From positions 1 through 6,253 of the forward strand of contig JAUVCP010000137.1 of assembly GCA_030590765.1 (NCBI GenBank): DNA of 6,253 bases, written 5' to 3'. This document shows, piece after piece, positions 1 to 6,253 of the stretch. The notes below the pieces were generated by a model. That model did no database searches. It saw nothing but the letters and a program-made list of their open reading frames with translations, and had not been told where the DNA came from. Every line of letters begins with the position of its first letter. Position 1 is the first letter of the stretch. Position numbers and translations under genes: made by a program. The stretch comes from Flavobacteriaceae bacterium (GTDB lineage Bacteria > Bacteroidota > Bacteroidia > Flavobacteriales > Flavobacteriaceae).

Positions 1-169
1 TTTTTCTCTTACCCCACGCAATAGTTGCAGTTAAAAACCCTGCTATTTCTATATCTTCTTTTGTGGAAAACTGATGTAGAATTTGAATAGGATCACTATC
101 CACAAATTTTGGGTTGTTGTATTCCTTAACTTTTAGGTTTAAAAATTCTTTCAGTTCTGATTGATTCAT
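1..169 (-). CDS. TIGR02757 (DUF2400) family protein, N-terminal part, cut by the window edge
   Basis: This is the first 56 codons of a minus-strand gene whose ATG is the complement of 167-169 and which runs off the left edge. The translation begins MNQSELKEFLNLKVKEY and includes NPKFVDSDPIQILHQF, then KEDIEIAGFLTATIAWGKRK. The DPIxIxHxF stretch followed by KEDIEIAGFLxATIAWGxRK is the N-terminal signature I associate with the TIGR02757/DUF2400 proteins common in Bacteroidota. Their biochemical function is unknown to me, so none is assigned. The frame is open throughout, and the methionine sits where the family usually begins. The gene is divergent from the 376-2313 gene across a 206-base spacer, so the two have separate promoters. 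No Shine-Dalgarno sequence precedes the start, which is normal for the phylum. The assignment rests on recognised motifs; the rest of the protein is not visible. Confidence 0.85.
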   Translation of the reverse strand, partial: MNQSELKEFLNLKVKEYNNPKFVDSDPIQILHQFSTKEDIEIAGFLTATIAWGKRK

Positions 170-261
170 TTACTGGGCTTGATTAAGGTATGAAATGTAG
201 TATTTTATTTTTGAATATTGAATTCCGATTTTGAATAGTTTAGAAATAAAATTAATAATTA

Positions 262-297
262 CTGACCTTGGAAGGTGAGTAATCCTCCCAAAGTCAG
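262..297 (-). other. Imperfect inverted repeat; 14-bp hairpin in the minus-strand RNA
   Basis: Arms 262-275 and 284-297 flank an 8-base loop (276-283). Twelve of 14 positions are Watson-Crick pairs. The other two (267/292 and 272/287) are C/A and A/C mismatches in plus-strand RNA but become G-U wobbles in minus-strand RNA, so the stem is uninterrupted only on the minus strand. On that strand it lies about 90 bases upstream of the TIGR02757 start. The sequence that follows is AT-rich but has no clean U tract, so it is not a textbook terminator. It could be a 5' leader structure, a small RNA stem, a protein-binding palindrome or chance. The pairing is seen directly; any function is inference. 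Confidence 0.5.
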
Positions 298-347
298 GTT
301 GAACGGATATTTATTAAAAATGTTTAAAGACTCCTTAAATAAATCAT

Positions 348-355
348 TACTTTTG
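348..355 (+). promoter_or_regulatory. Candidate Bacteroidota -7 element (TACTTTTG)
   Basis: TACTTTTG matches the TAnnTTTG consensus of the Bacteroidota primary sigma factor -7 box in full. It lies 20 bases before the ATG at 376, which would place transcription start near 361 and give a leader of roughly 15 bases. The expected -33 TTG is not present at ideal spacing; the nearest weak match is a TTT at 323-325. An 8-base motif with two free positions can occur by chance in AT-rich DNA. Its position next to a divergent gene pair and just before the first gene of the rightward cluster is the main support. Confidence 0.4.
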
Positions 356-375
356 AGAAATTGTTACTCGAAATA

Positions 376-2313
376 ATGCTGTTTAAAAATCCTGAAATTT
401 TATACTTCCTGTTTTTATTAATTATTCCTGTAATAATACACTTATTTCAGCTTCAAAGATTTGAAAAAGTTGCATTTACAAATGTAAAACTGCTTAAAGA
501 AATTAAGCAGCAAACACGTAAAAGTTCCCGACTTAAGAAACTGCTTTTATTGCTTACAAGGTTGCTGTTGTTAGCTTGTTTGATCATTGCTTTTACACAG
601 CCATATTTGAAAAAGAAGAATACCTTACAGCACAAGGAAACTTATATTTATCTTGATAATTCCTTTAGTATGAAGGCCAAAGGAGAAAAAGGTGAATTAT
701 TTCAAAGAGCAAAGAATGATCTACTTAGGCAGCTGGATAACAGATCAAATGAAATTACGATTATTACAAATGATCATATTTATAAAAATATAGAAGGAAA
801 TGATCTTTTACAAATTGATTATCATCCTGTTAAAAAAGATTTAAAGGCTGTTTTGCTACAAATTAATAATTTGAGGAATAATAAAATAAAAAAACCAGCT
901 CATATTATTGTTATTTCTGATTTTCAGAAAAATATACCAGATATCCAGGAGCTGAAACTAGATAGTTTAGTTGACTATTATTTTATACAGACATTACCTG
1001 TTCAAAGTGAAAATATTTCCTTGGATAGTGTTTGGATCAATGATAATAATCATGAGAATACTAAGATAAATGCATTGATCAAAAGTCATGAAATGGTAGT
1101 TGATAATCTAAGTGTTTCTCTGTTTATCAATGATTCTCTTTTCGGAAAATCAACAATTTCTCTTGATAAAAATAAATCTGAAATCGTGGAGTTTGTTATT
1201 CCCTATAAGGCTGAATTTTATGCTAATATTACCCTGGAAGACAATAGGTTGAAGTTTGATAATACTTTATTTTTTAATACCGTTAAAAAGGAAAAAACAC
1301 CTGTTTTGGTAATTGGTAGCAATAATAAATTTTTATCAAAAATTTATACCGAAGATGAATTTGTAATGACATCAACAAATGTCAAATCCATTGATTATAG
1401 TTTATTTTCAAAACAAAGGCTGATCATTCTCAATGAATTACAATCGTTTTCAAATACCATGATCCAAAACCTTAAAGGTTTTAAAGGGCATCTGGTTATC
1501 ATACCATCAAAAGATATTGATTTGCAAACTTATAATCAATTATTGACCACATTGCAAATAGGGAAAGTTGAAAAGCCAATCGACTCTAAAATTTATGTGA
1601 ATAAGATAAACTATAATCATCCATTTTTTAAAAATGTTTTTGAGAAGAAAACGGATAATTTTCAATACCCAATGGTTAAACAGTATTATCCAAATCACTT
1701 TTTTTTAAGGACCTCCTTGTTAAAACGAAGTGATGACTATGATTTTCTTACAGAAATTGCTAAGAAAAATCAAAAAATATACTGGTTTAGTTCCTCTTTA
1801 CAACCTGAAATCACAAATTTTATTAATTCTCCACTTATAGTACCAGTTTTTTACAATTTTAGCTTACATAATTCCAGTCATAAGAATTTGTATTATACTG
1901 TTGGAGAAAAAAATGAGATAGATTTTAAAAATGATCATAAAAGTGATGCGGTTTTTCATTTGCAAAATGAAGAGCTAGATTTTATTCCTTTGCAAAGTAA
2001 GACATCGGATTTTGTGAAGATACAAACGGAAGAAAAACCTAAAATATCGGGGCTTTATAAAATATCAAATAATTCAGTTGCTTATCGGAGTATTTCTTTT
2101 AATTATAATCGAAATGAAAGTGATTTATCTTATTATCAGTTAGATAATTATTTGATAAATAGTCAAAATGTTCATTATTCTAATTCGGTTGATAAAGTGT
2201 TGTCTCAAATAAATGAAGAAAATAAAAATCGAAATTTGTGGCAATTATTTATTATTTTTGCTTTGATATTTTTTGGAATTGAAGTTATCATACAAAAATT
2301 ACTTAAAAATTAG
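376..2313 (+). CDS. BatA-domain membrane protein with VWA-like and amidotransferase-like domains
   Basis: A 645-residue inner-membrane protein. It starts with the BatA-type N-terminal module (aerotolerance-regulator N-terminal family): a first membrane segment at about 8-24, a basic loop containing the family-typical VAFTNVKLLKEI and QTRKSSRLKK, then a second leucine-rich segment at about 56-73. A VWA-like region follows, with the MIDAS motif DNSFS (D94, S96, S98) and a later VISDFQ (D182). A beta-rich stretch at about 215-295 leads to an alpha/beta segment with PVLVIGS and LIILNEL (about 308-390), which resembles the class I amidotransferase fold seen in this family; I see no catalytic cysteine there. 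A final membrane segment lies at about 621-640. ATG at 376 is preferred over in-frame TTG at 361 because MLFKNPEILY is the usual family start. Bat proteins are linked to stress tolerance in some bacteria, but the role of this solitary form is unknown. It leads the rightward gene cluster. Confidence 0.85.
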   Translation: MLFKNPEILYFLFLLIIPVIIHLFQLQRFEKVAFTNVKLLKEIKQQTRKSSRLKKLLLLLTRLLLLACLIIAFTQPYLKKKNTLQHKETYIYLDNSFSMKAKGEKGELFQRAKNDLLRQLDNRSNEITIITNDHIYKNIEGNDLLQIDYHPVKKDLKAVLLQINNLRNNKIKKPAHIIVISDFQKNIPDIQELKLDSLVDYYFIQTLPVQSENISLDSVWINDNNHENTKINALIKSHEMVVDNLSVSLFINDSLFGKSTISLDKNKSEIVEFVIPYKAEFYANITLEDNRLKFDNTLFFNTVKKEKTPVLVIGSNNKFLSKIYTEDEFVMTSTNVKSIDYSLFSKQRLIILNELQSFSNTMIQNLKGFKGHLVIIPSKDIDLQTYNQLLTTLQIGKVEKPIDSKIYVNKINYNHPFFKNVFEKKTDNFQYPMVKQYYPNHFFLRTSLLKRSDDYDFLTEIAKKNQKIYWFSSSLQPEITNFINSPLIVPVFYNFSLHNSSHKNLYYTVGEKNEIDFKNDHKSDAVFHLQNEELDFIPLQSKTSDFVKIQTEEKPKISGLYKISNNSVAYRSISFNYNRNESDLSYYQLDNYLINSQNVHYSNSVDKVLSQINEENKNRNLWQLFIIFALIFFGIEVIIQKLLKN

Positions 2314-2352
2314 AAGCGACTAAACAGATGCTTTAATATAAAATCTTTTCAA

Positions 2353-3609
2353 GTGAATGTACTTATAAAATCTGCTAAGATTATTGATAAAAATTCAAGT
2401 TTTCACGAACTTACAAAAGATGTTTTAATTGAAAACGGGATCATTACAAAAATTGCAAACAAAATCTCTAATCCAAAAAAGTTTAAAGAAATTGCTTTAG
2501 AAAATTTACATATTTCTAATGGATGGTTTGATGCCAGTGTTTCTTTAGGAGAACCAGGGTATGAAGAAAGAGAGAATATTGATCACGGTTTGGAGGTTGC
2601 AGCCAAAAGCGGTTTTACAGGAATAGCTTTAAACCCAAATACTAAGCCCTATATTGATAACAAGTCTGCAGTTGAATTTTTAAAAAGAAAAGGTATAGAT
2701 TCACTGGTTGATCTTTATCCTATTGCCAATTTAACTCAGGGTTCAAAAGGGAAGGAACTGGCGGAGTTATATGATATGAAAAACTCTGGAGCTATTGCTT
2801 TTGGTGATTATAATCATTCTATAAGCAATGCCAATTTAATGAAGATTGCCTTGCTTTATGCACAGAATTTTGATGGTTTGGTAATGAGCTTTCCACAGGA
2901 TAACAGTATTGCAACCATTGGATTTGTAAATGAAAGTGAAAATACCACACGATTGGGATTAGACTCCATTCCTGGTCTTGCAGAAGAGTTGCAAGTAGCT
3001 CGTGATCTTTTTTTGCTGGAATATACAGGTGGTAAACTGCATATCCCTACTATTTCTACATCAAAATCTGTTAAGTTAATTAAAGAAGCAAAGAAAAAAG
3101 GATTGGATGTTACTTGTAGTGTATCTGTTCATCATTTGGTTTTGACAGATGAAGAAATTGAATCCTTTGATACCAATTATAAAGTGAAACCACCTTTGCG
3201 ATCTAAATCAGATACAAAAAATTTGATAAAAGGAGTAAAAGATGGTACTATTGATATGATTGTAAGTGATCATAACCCAATAGATATTGAAAATAAGAAT
3301 GTAGAATTTACAAACGGAATGTGTGGAACCATTGGATTAGAAAGCTTTTTTGGAAGCGTTCTATCTGTTATGGATCTGGATGATTTTATTAGTAATATCA
3401 CAGAAAACCCAAGAAAAAGATTTAGTTTGCCAATAAATAAGATCGAAAAAGGGGAAAAGGCAAATTTGTCTTTGTTTAATCCTGATTTCAATTATACTTT
3501 TAAGGAAGAGAACATTCTTTCGAAATCTAAAAATTCAGCCTTTATAGGGAAAAAATTAAAAGGGTTGATATATGGAATTGTATCAAATAATAAAATAAAT
3601 ATAAATTAA
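2353..3609 (+). CDS. Dihydroorotase-like amidohydrolase lacking key metal ligands (probable pseudo-enzyme)
   Basis: A 418-residue cytoplasmic protein of the dihydroorotase/TIGR00857-like amidohydrolase family, of normal length. Family marks are the N-terminal VLIKSAKIID, LGEPGYEERENI at 65-76, NPNTKP at 94-99, AFGDY at 149-153, KLHIPTIST at 228-236, VHHL at 259-262 and SDHNP at 305-309. Active dihydroorotases convert carbamoyl-aspartate to dihydroorotate in pyrimidine synthesis and need DxHxH for zinc and an Arg for substrate. Here that motif reads DASVS (S62 and S64 replace both His) and the Arg is G66. The His of the usual HAED motif is F180. The VHHL histidines and D306 remain. Catalysis as a dihydroorotase is therefore unlikely; a scaffold role, as for the inactive PyrC' of some aspartate transcarbamoylase complexes, or another activity is possible. 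Flavobacterial relatives are commonly annotated simply as dihydroorotase. GTG is the start that gives the family N-terminus. It follows the BatA gene by 39 bases. Confidence 0.85.
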   Translation: MNVLIKSAKIIDKNSSFHELTKDVLIENGIITKIANKISNPKKFKEIALENLHISNGWFDASVSLGEPGYEERENIDHGLEVAAKSGFTGIALNPNTKPYIDNKSAVEFLKRKGIDSLVDLYPIANLTQGSKGKELAELYDMKNSGAIAFGDYNHSISNANLMKIALLYAQNFDGLVMSFPQDNSIATIGFVNESENTTRLGLDSIPGLAEELQVARDLFLLEYTGGKLHIPTISTSKSVKLIKEAKKKGLDVTCSVSVHHLVLTDEEIESFDTNYKVKPPLRSKSDTKNLIKGVKDGTIDMIVSDHNPIDIENKNVEFTNGMCGTIGLESFFGSVLSVMDLDDFISNITENPRKRFSLPINKIEKGEKANLSLFNPDFNYTFKEENILSKSKNSAFIGKKLKGLIYGIVSNNKININ

Positions 3610-3623
3610 TTAAATCTCTAAAA

Positions 3624-3953
3624 ATGAATACAGGAACAGTACAAGAAGGAAAAACCATAGCAATAATTAGTTACATTACTTTTATAGGAACTATCATTGC
3701 CTATATCATGAACCAAAATAAAAAAAACTCTTTTGCCTCTTTCCATATCAGACAAGCAGTTGGAATAGCCATATTAGGAGTTGCTATTTCTATACTTAGA
3801 AATTATATAAGTCTTGGTATTGTTGGTTCTATTTTATCAATTGGAGTATTGGTATTAAGCATTATTGGAATTATTAGTGCAGTACAGGGCGAAGAAAAAA
3901 GAATTCCTCTTTTGGGAGATCAATTCCAGGAATGGTTTAAAAGTATTGGATAA
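3624..3953 (+). CDS. Small DUF4870/Tic20-like membrane protein
   Basis: A 109-residue, very hydrophobic protein with three predicted membrane segments at about 11-29, 44-58 and 63-88. The loop between the first two carries KNSFASFHIRQAVGI, with the FHxRQ motif (40-44) typical of the DUF4870/Tic20-like family, often annotated as an import component-like protein. The third segment is followed by QGEEKRIPLLGDQF, a conserved tail seen in the same family. The relation to the chloroplast translocon component Tic20 is one of fold and sequence only; no transport function is established in bacteria, and I assign none. ATG at 3624 lies 14 bases after the dihydroorotase-like stop, so the two are very likely cotranscribed. 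Length and topology are normal for the family. Confidence 0.75.
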   Translation: MNTGTVQEGKTIAIISYITFIGTIIAYIMNQNKKNSFASFHIRQAVGIAILGVAISILRNYISLGIVGSILSIGVLVLSIIGIISAVQGEEKRIPLLGDQFQEWFKSIG

Positions 3954-4024
3954 CCAATATATTTATTCGAATCATCCATTATTAGTAAGCAAATCATCTT
4001 TAATTTTATAAGCATATTACATTT

Positions 4025-4678
4025 ATGTCTGAACTTTCCTTAGATTATTTGGTTCGATATCCGAAAAAGAATGTTGAAAACCCACCTTTAATGATTATGT
4101 TGCACGGTTATGGGAGCAATGAGCAGGATCTGTTTTCATTTGCCGATGAATTACCGGATGAGTTATTGATCATAAGTGCAAAAGCTCCCCTGACTTTAGG
4201 TATGGGGTCCTATGCCTGGTATTCCATACGATTTAGTGAAGATTCGGCTAATTTTTCTGATACTACAGAAGCAAAAGCATCTCTTGAAAAAATCGATATT
4301 TTTATCAGTGAAGTTAAAAAAGAATTTAAAGTAAATACGAACAATATTTTTCTTTTAGGATTTAGTCAGGGCACTATTTTAAGTATTGCTTACGCATTGA
4401 ATAATCCTGATAAAGTACAGCATGTTGTCGCTTTAAGCGGATATGTAAATCAGCAATTATTACAAGATGATTTTAAAGAAAACAACTTTAACAACTTAGA
4501 TCTCTTTGTGTCGCACGGATCTGAAGATCAGGTAATTCCTGTAATCTGGGCAAGAAAAACCCCTGATTTTTTGAATGCTTTAGGAATTGAAAATTCCTAT
4601 AAGGAATATCCTGTCGGACATGGAGTTGCTCCACAAAATTTTTATGACTTTCAAAAATGGGTGCAGGAAAGATTATAG
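4025..4678 (+). CDS. Alpha/beta-hydrolase, carboxylesterase/phospholipase type
   Basis: A 217-residue, apparently cytoplasmic serine hydrolase of the Abhydrolase_2 (carboxylesterase/phospholipase, YpfH-like) family, at its usual length of 210-220 residues and without a signal peptide. The oxyanion-region motif LHGYGSNEQDL lies at 26-36. The nucleophile elbow is GFSQG with S114, and the rest of the triad is D168 in HGSEDQVIPV and H199 in YPVGHGV. The catalytic set is complete, so the enzyme should hydrolyse ester bonds, probably of short acyl esters; the natural substrate cannot be read from sequence. The AWYSI motif at 64-68 is also usual for this family. The gene sits 71 bases after the DUF4870-like gene, the widest gap in the cluster, so an internal promoter is possible, but I see no full TAnnTTTG element in that gap. 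Confidence 0.9.
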   Translation: MSELSLDYLVRYPKKNVENPPLMIMLHGYGSNEQDLFSFADELPDELLIISAKAPLTLGMGSYAWYSIRFSEDSANFSDTTEAKASLEKIDIFISEVKKEFKVNTNNIFLLGFSQGTILSIAYALNNPDKVQHVVALSGYVNQQLLQDDFKENNFNNLDLFVSHGSEDQVIPVIWARKTPDFLNALGIENSYKEYPVGHGVAPQNFYDFQKWVQERL

Positions 4679-4717
4679 TTCAAATAAATGTATTACAATC
4701 ATTAATTCAAAATAGTC

Positions 4718-5929
4718 ATGAAAATTAGCTCCAAAATATTTTTTCTAATACTGTCATTTATAGTGATCTTTTCATGTGAGAAAGGTCAAAAACAAGATAT
4801 CTCTAAATTTATTGAACTAAAAGATAGTATCAAAAAAGAATATGCACCAGATAAGAGAGTTGCACTGTTTGATATTGATTTATCCCAATTTAATGGATTG
4901 ATTCTTCTAAAAGGAGAATCAGATCAACCAAAGACTGTTGCTATTTTAAAACAAAAATTGACCGAGGAAAATATAGAATTTATTGATAGTATCATCTTAC
5001 TTCCAGATGCAAGTGTTGGAAAAACCAAATATGCTGTAGTTAATAATTCGGTTGCTAATATTCGTTCACAAAGCAGACATTCAGGTGAACTGGCAACACA
5101 GGCTCTTTTAGGAATGAGCTTAAAAGTTTTAAAAATAAAAGGAGCATTTTACTTGGTGCAAGCACCTGATGCATATATTTCATGGGTGGATCATGGAGGT
5201 GTTCAATTGATGGATGAAATAGATTATATGGCCTGGAATGCTGCTCCAAAAATAATTTTCACTAAATCATGGGGCTATTCTTATAAGAATAAAAGTACTG
5301 ATTCACAAAAAATAAGTGATCTCGTTTTAGGTGCTCAGATCAAATATTTATCAGATGATGGTGATTTTTACAAAGTAGCATATCCAGATGGAAGAATTGC
5401 TTTTGTAAAAAAATCTGAAAGTGCATTATATAAACAATGGATCAAAAATGTAAAACCTTCCGGTGAATTGATAGAAAAATATGCTCTTAATTTTATGGGA
5501 ATACCATATTTATGGGGAGGAACATCTACCAAAGGCATGGATTGTAGTGGTTTTACAAAAACAATTTATTTAATGAATGGATTTATTATCCCTCGCGATG
5601 CATCTCAGCAGATCAATGCGGGGTTAAATATAGATCCAACTCTAAAATTTGAAAACCTTCAAAAAGGAGATTTGATGTTCTTTGGTAAAAGAGCTACGGA
5701 TAGCACTAAACAAAGAGTAACGCATGTAGGTATTTGGCTGGGAAATGGGAAAGGAGATTTTATCCATGAATCTATGCAAGTAAGGTTGAGTTCCATTGAT
5801 CCTAACTCTGAATATTACGACAAATCAAATACTAAACGATATTTAGGAAGCAGAAGATATTTAGGTGAAAAAGATGCAATGATCACCAATTTAAAAACAG
5901 ATAAAGTATTAACAGAGATCAAACAGTAA
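4718..5929 (+). CDS. Lipoprotein NlpC/P60 (C40) peptidase with SH3-like domains
   Basis: A 403-residue envelope lipoprotein. A basic and hydrophobic signal ends in the lipobox-like IFSC with C20 as the lipidated residue. After it comes an 80-residue N-terminal region of unclear identity (about 45-100). Two SH3-like segments follow: about 105-165, which includes SVANIRSQ, HSGELATQALLG and AYISWV, and about 175-240. The C-terminal NlpC/P60 domain (about 248-385) has the catalytic C276 in GMDCSGF, H336 in THVGIW and H350 in FIHES, with IPRDASQQ at 291-298. This arrangement resembles YkfC-type gamma-D-glutamyl-L-diamino acid endopeptidases (dipeptidyl-peptidase VI), which cleave free or recycled murein peptides whose N-terminal L-Ala is exposed. 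The catalytic set is intact. The residues after the lipid cysteine (EKGQKQD) are not a strong acidic surface-export signal, so a periplasmic location is likelier. It is the last gene of the rightward cluster, 39 bases after the hydrolase. Confidence 0.9.
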   Translation: MKISSKIFFLILSFIVIFSCEKGQKQDISKFIELKDSIKKEYAPDKRVALFDIDLSQFNGLILLKGESDQPKTVAILKQKLTEENIEFIDSIILLPDASVGKTKYAVVNNSVANIRSQSRHSGELATQALLGMSLKVLKIKGAFYLVQAPDAYISWVDHGGVQLMDEIDYMAWNAAPKIIFTKSWGYSYKNKSTDSQKISDLVLGAQIKYLSDDGDFYKVAYPDGRIAFVKKSESALYKQWIKNVKPSGELIEKYALNFMGIPYLWGGTSTKGMDCSGFTKTIYLMNGFIIPRDASQQINAGLNIDPTLKFENLQKGDLMFFGKRATDSTKQRVTHVGIWLGNGKGDFIHESMQVRLSSIDPNSEYYDKSNTKRYLGSRRYLGEKDAMITNLKTDKVLTEIKQ

Positions 5930-6043
5930 GTAGTATTCGCCTGAAAAATCCGTTTTTGATAATAAAATTTCAAGAATGAGGCTTTCGTAGTTTTGATAAA
6001 CAGGAATAACGAAATTATTGGGGTTTCTTGCAAAGACTAAGTG
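5930..6043. other. Convergent intergenic spacer, no clear terminator
   Basis: These 114 bases lie between the peptidase stop and the stop of the minus-strand DUF481-like gene, where transcripts from both sides must end. The only candidates are an A-run and T-run pair around 5944-5957 (AAAAA, a 4-base spacer, TTTTT), a GCCT/AGGC pair separated by about 36 bases, and a short CAAGAA/TTCTTG pair with a loop of about 50 bases. None is a GC-rich stem followed by a U tract. Ends may depend on Rho or on weak AT-rich hairpins. No small ORF or RNA gene is supported here. Confidence 0.4.
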
Positions 6044-6253
6044 TCAATTAAATTCCCAGCCAAAGGAGGTGGTAAAAACATAATCACTTTCAGAAGCACC
6101 TTCAATAGGTTGGTTATCCCAGTTATAAGTAAGGCTCATTTTTATAAAGAAATCAAGAGGTAGGTCATACTTCATATCAAAATTTATATCAGCTCTATAT
6201 CTTCCACTTTCTGTGATACTTGGATAGAGAATGGCCGATGTTAGTAAACTAAG
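6044..6253 (-). CDS. DUF481-type outer-membrane barrel protein, C-terminal part, cut by the window edge
   Basis: Read on the minus strand from the right edge, this frame is open for 69 codons and ends at TGA (complement of 6044-6046). It carries GRYRADINFDMKYDLPLDFF, then SLTYNWDNQPIEGASESDY and the end TTSFGWEFN. Alternating hydrophobic and polar residues with many aromatics indicate beta-strands of a membrane barrel. The DNQPxxGASxxDYVxxTSFGWEF ending is one I associate with Bacteroidota proteins of the DUF481 (YdiY-like) family. The penultimate Phe of WEFN resembles the aromatic C-terminal signal used in barrel assembly. The N-terminal part lies outside the window, so signal peptide, length and any extra domains are unknown. 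The gene is convergent with the peptidase gene and is not part of its operon. Confidence 0.75.
   Translation of the reverse strand, partial: LSLLTSAILYPSITESGRYRADINFDMKYDLPLDFFIKMSLTYNWDNQPIEGASESDYVFTTSFGWEFN

Noticed and set aside
192..199. TACATTTC on the minus strand as a -7 box for the TIGR02757 gene
   Set aside because: It matches TAnnTTTG in all fixed positions but one and sits at a plausible distance from the start, but there is no TTG at the expected -33 spacing and one mismatch is easy to find by chance in AT-rich DNA.
206..213. TATTTTTG on the plus strand as a second -7 element
   Set aside because: It fits TAnnTTTG, but the nearest upstream TTG (179-181) is 24 bases away instead of about 19, and it would give a long leader of about 160 bases. 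The element at 348-355 is better placed.
209..237. Direct repeat TTTTGAATA (209-217 and 229-237)
   Set aside because: Only nine low-complexity bases repeated once; expected by chance at this base composition.
361..375. TTG at 361 as the start of the BatA-domain gene
   Set aside because: It would add MLLEI before the family-typical MLFKNPEILY, and the candidate -7 box would place transcription start at about this point. ATG at 376 is the better start.
5944..5957. AAAAA/TTTTT pair as a terminator for the peptidase gene
   Set aside because: The stem is five A-T pairs only, too weak to be called a terminator.
5815..6033. 72-codon minus-strand open frame overlapping the end of the peptidase gene
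   Set aside because: It overlaps a well-supported coding gene, has no recognisable family features and ends in the spacer; it looks like a chance frame.

Overview
The window looks like AT-rich chromosomal DNA from a member of the Bacteroidota, most likely class Flavobacteriia. The evidence is the BatA-type double-transmembrane protein, the TIGR02757 and DUF481 family ends, the lack of Shine-Dalgarno sequences before the starts, and a TAnnTTTG-type -7 element upstream of the first rightward gene. I cannot name the genus from sequence alone. No mobile element, tRNA, rRNA, CRISPR array or long repeat is visible.

Layout: at the left edge (1-169, minus) is the N-terminal piece of a TIGR02757/DUF2400 gene. 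A divergent intergenic region (170-375) follows. It holds a candidate promoter for the rightward genes and an imperfect inverted repeat that pairs completely only as leftward-strand RNA. Five plus-strand genes then run with gaps of 39, 14, 71 and 39 bases and could be one transcription unit: a BatA/VWA-like membrane protein (376-2313), a dihydroorotase-like protein lacking key metal ligands (2353-3609, GTG start), a small DUF4870/Tic20-like membrane protein (3624-3953), an alpha/beta-hydrolase of the carboxylesterase/phospholipase type (4025-4678), and a lipoprotein with SH3-like domains and a C-terminal NlpC/P60 cysteine peptidase (4718-5929). A convergent spacer (5930-6043) separates these from the C-terminal end of a DUF481-type outer-membrane barrel protein on the minus strand (6044-6253).

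Three of the five rightward genes encode membrane or envelope proteins, including a cell-wall peptide hydrolase, so the cluster leans towards the envelope. The odd member is the dihydroorotase homologue. It keeps the family fold signatures but has replaced both histidines of the HxH motif, the substrate-binding arginine and the histidine of the HAE/D motif, so it is probably not a working dihydroorotase. The main points of interest are this pseudo-enzyme, the strand-specific hairpin, an uncharacterised N-terminal domain on the peptidase, and the apparently incomplete metal site of the VWA-like protein. I see no evidence of a new defence, mobile or RNA-guided system.
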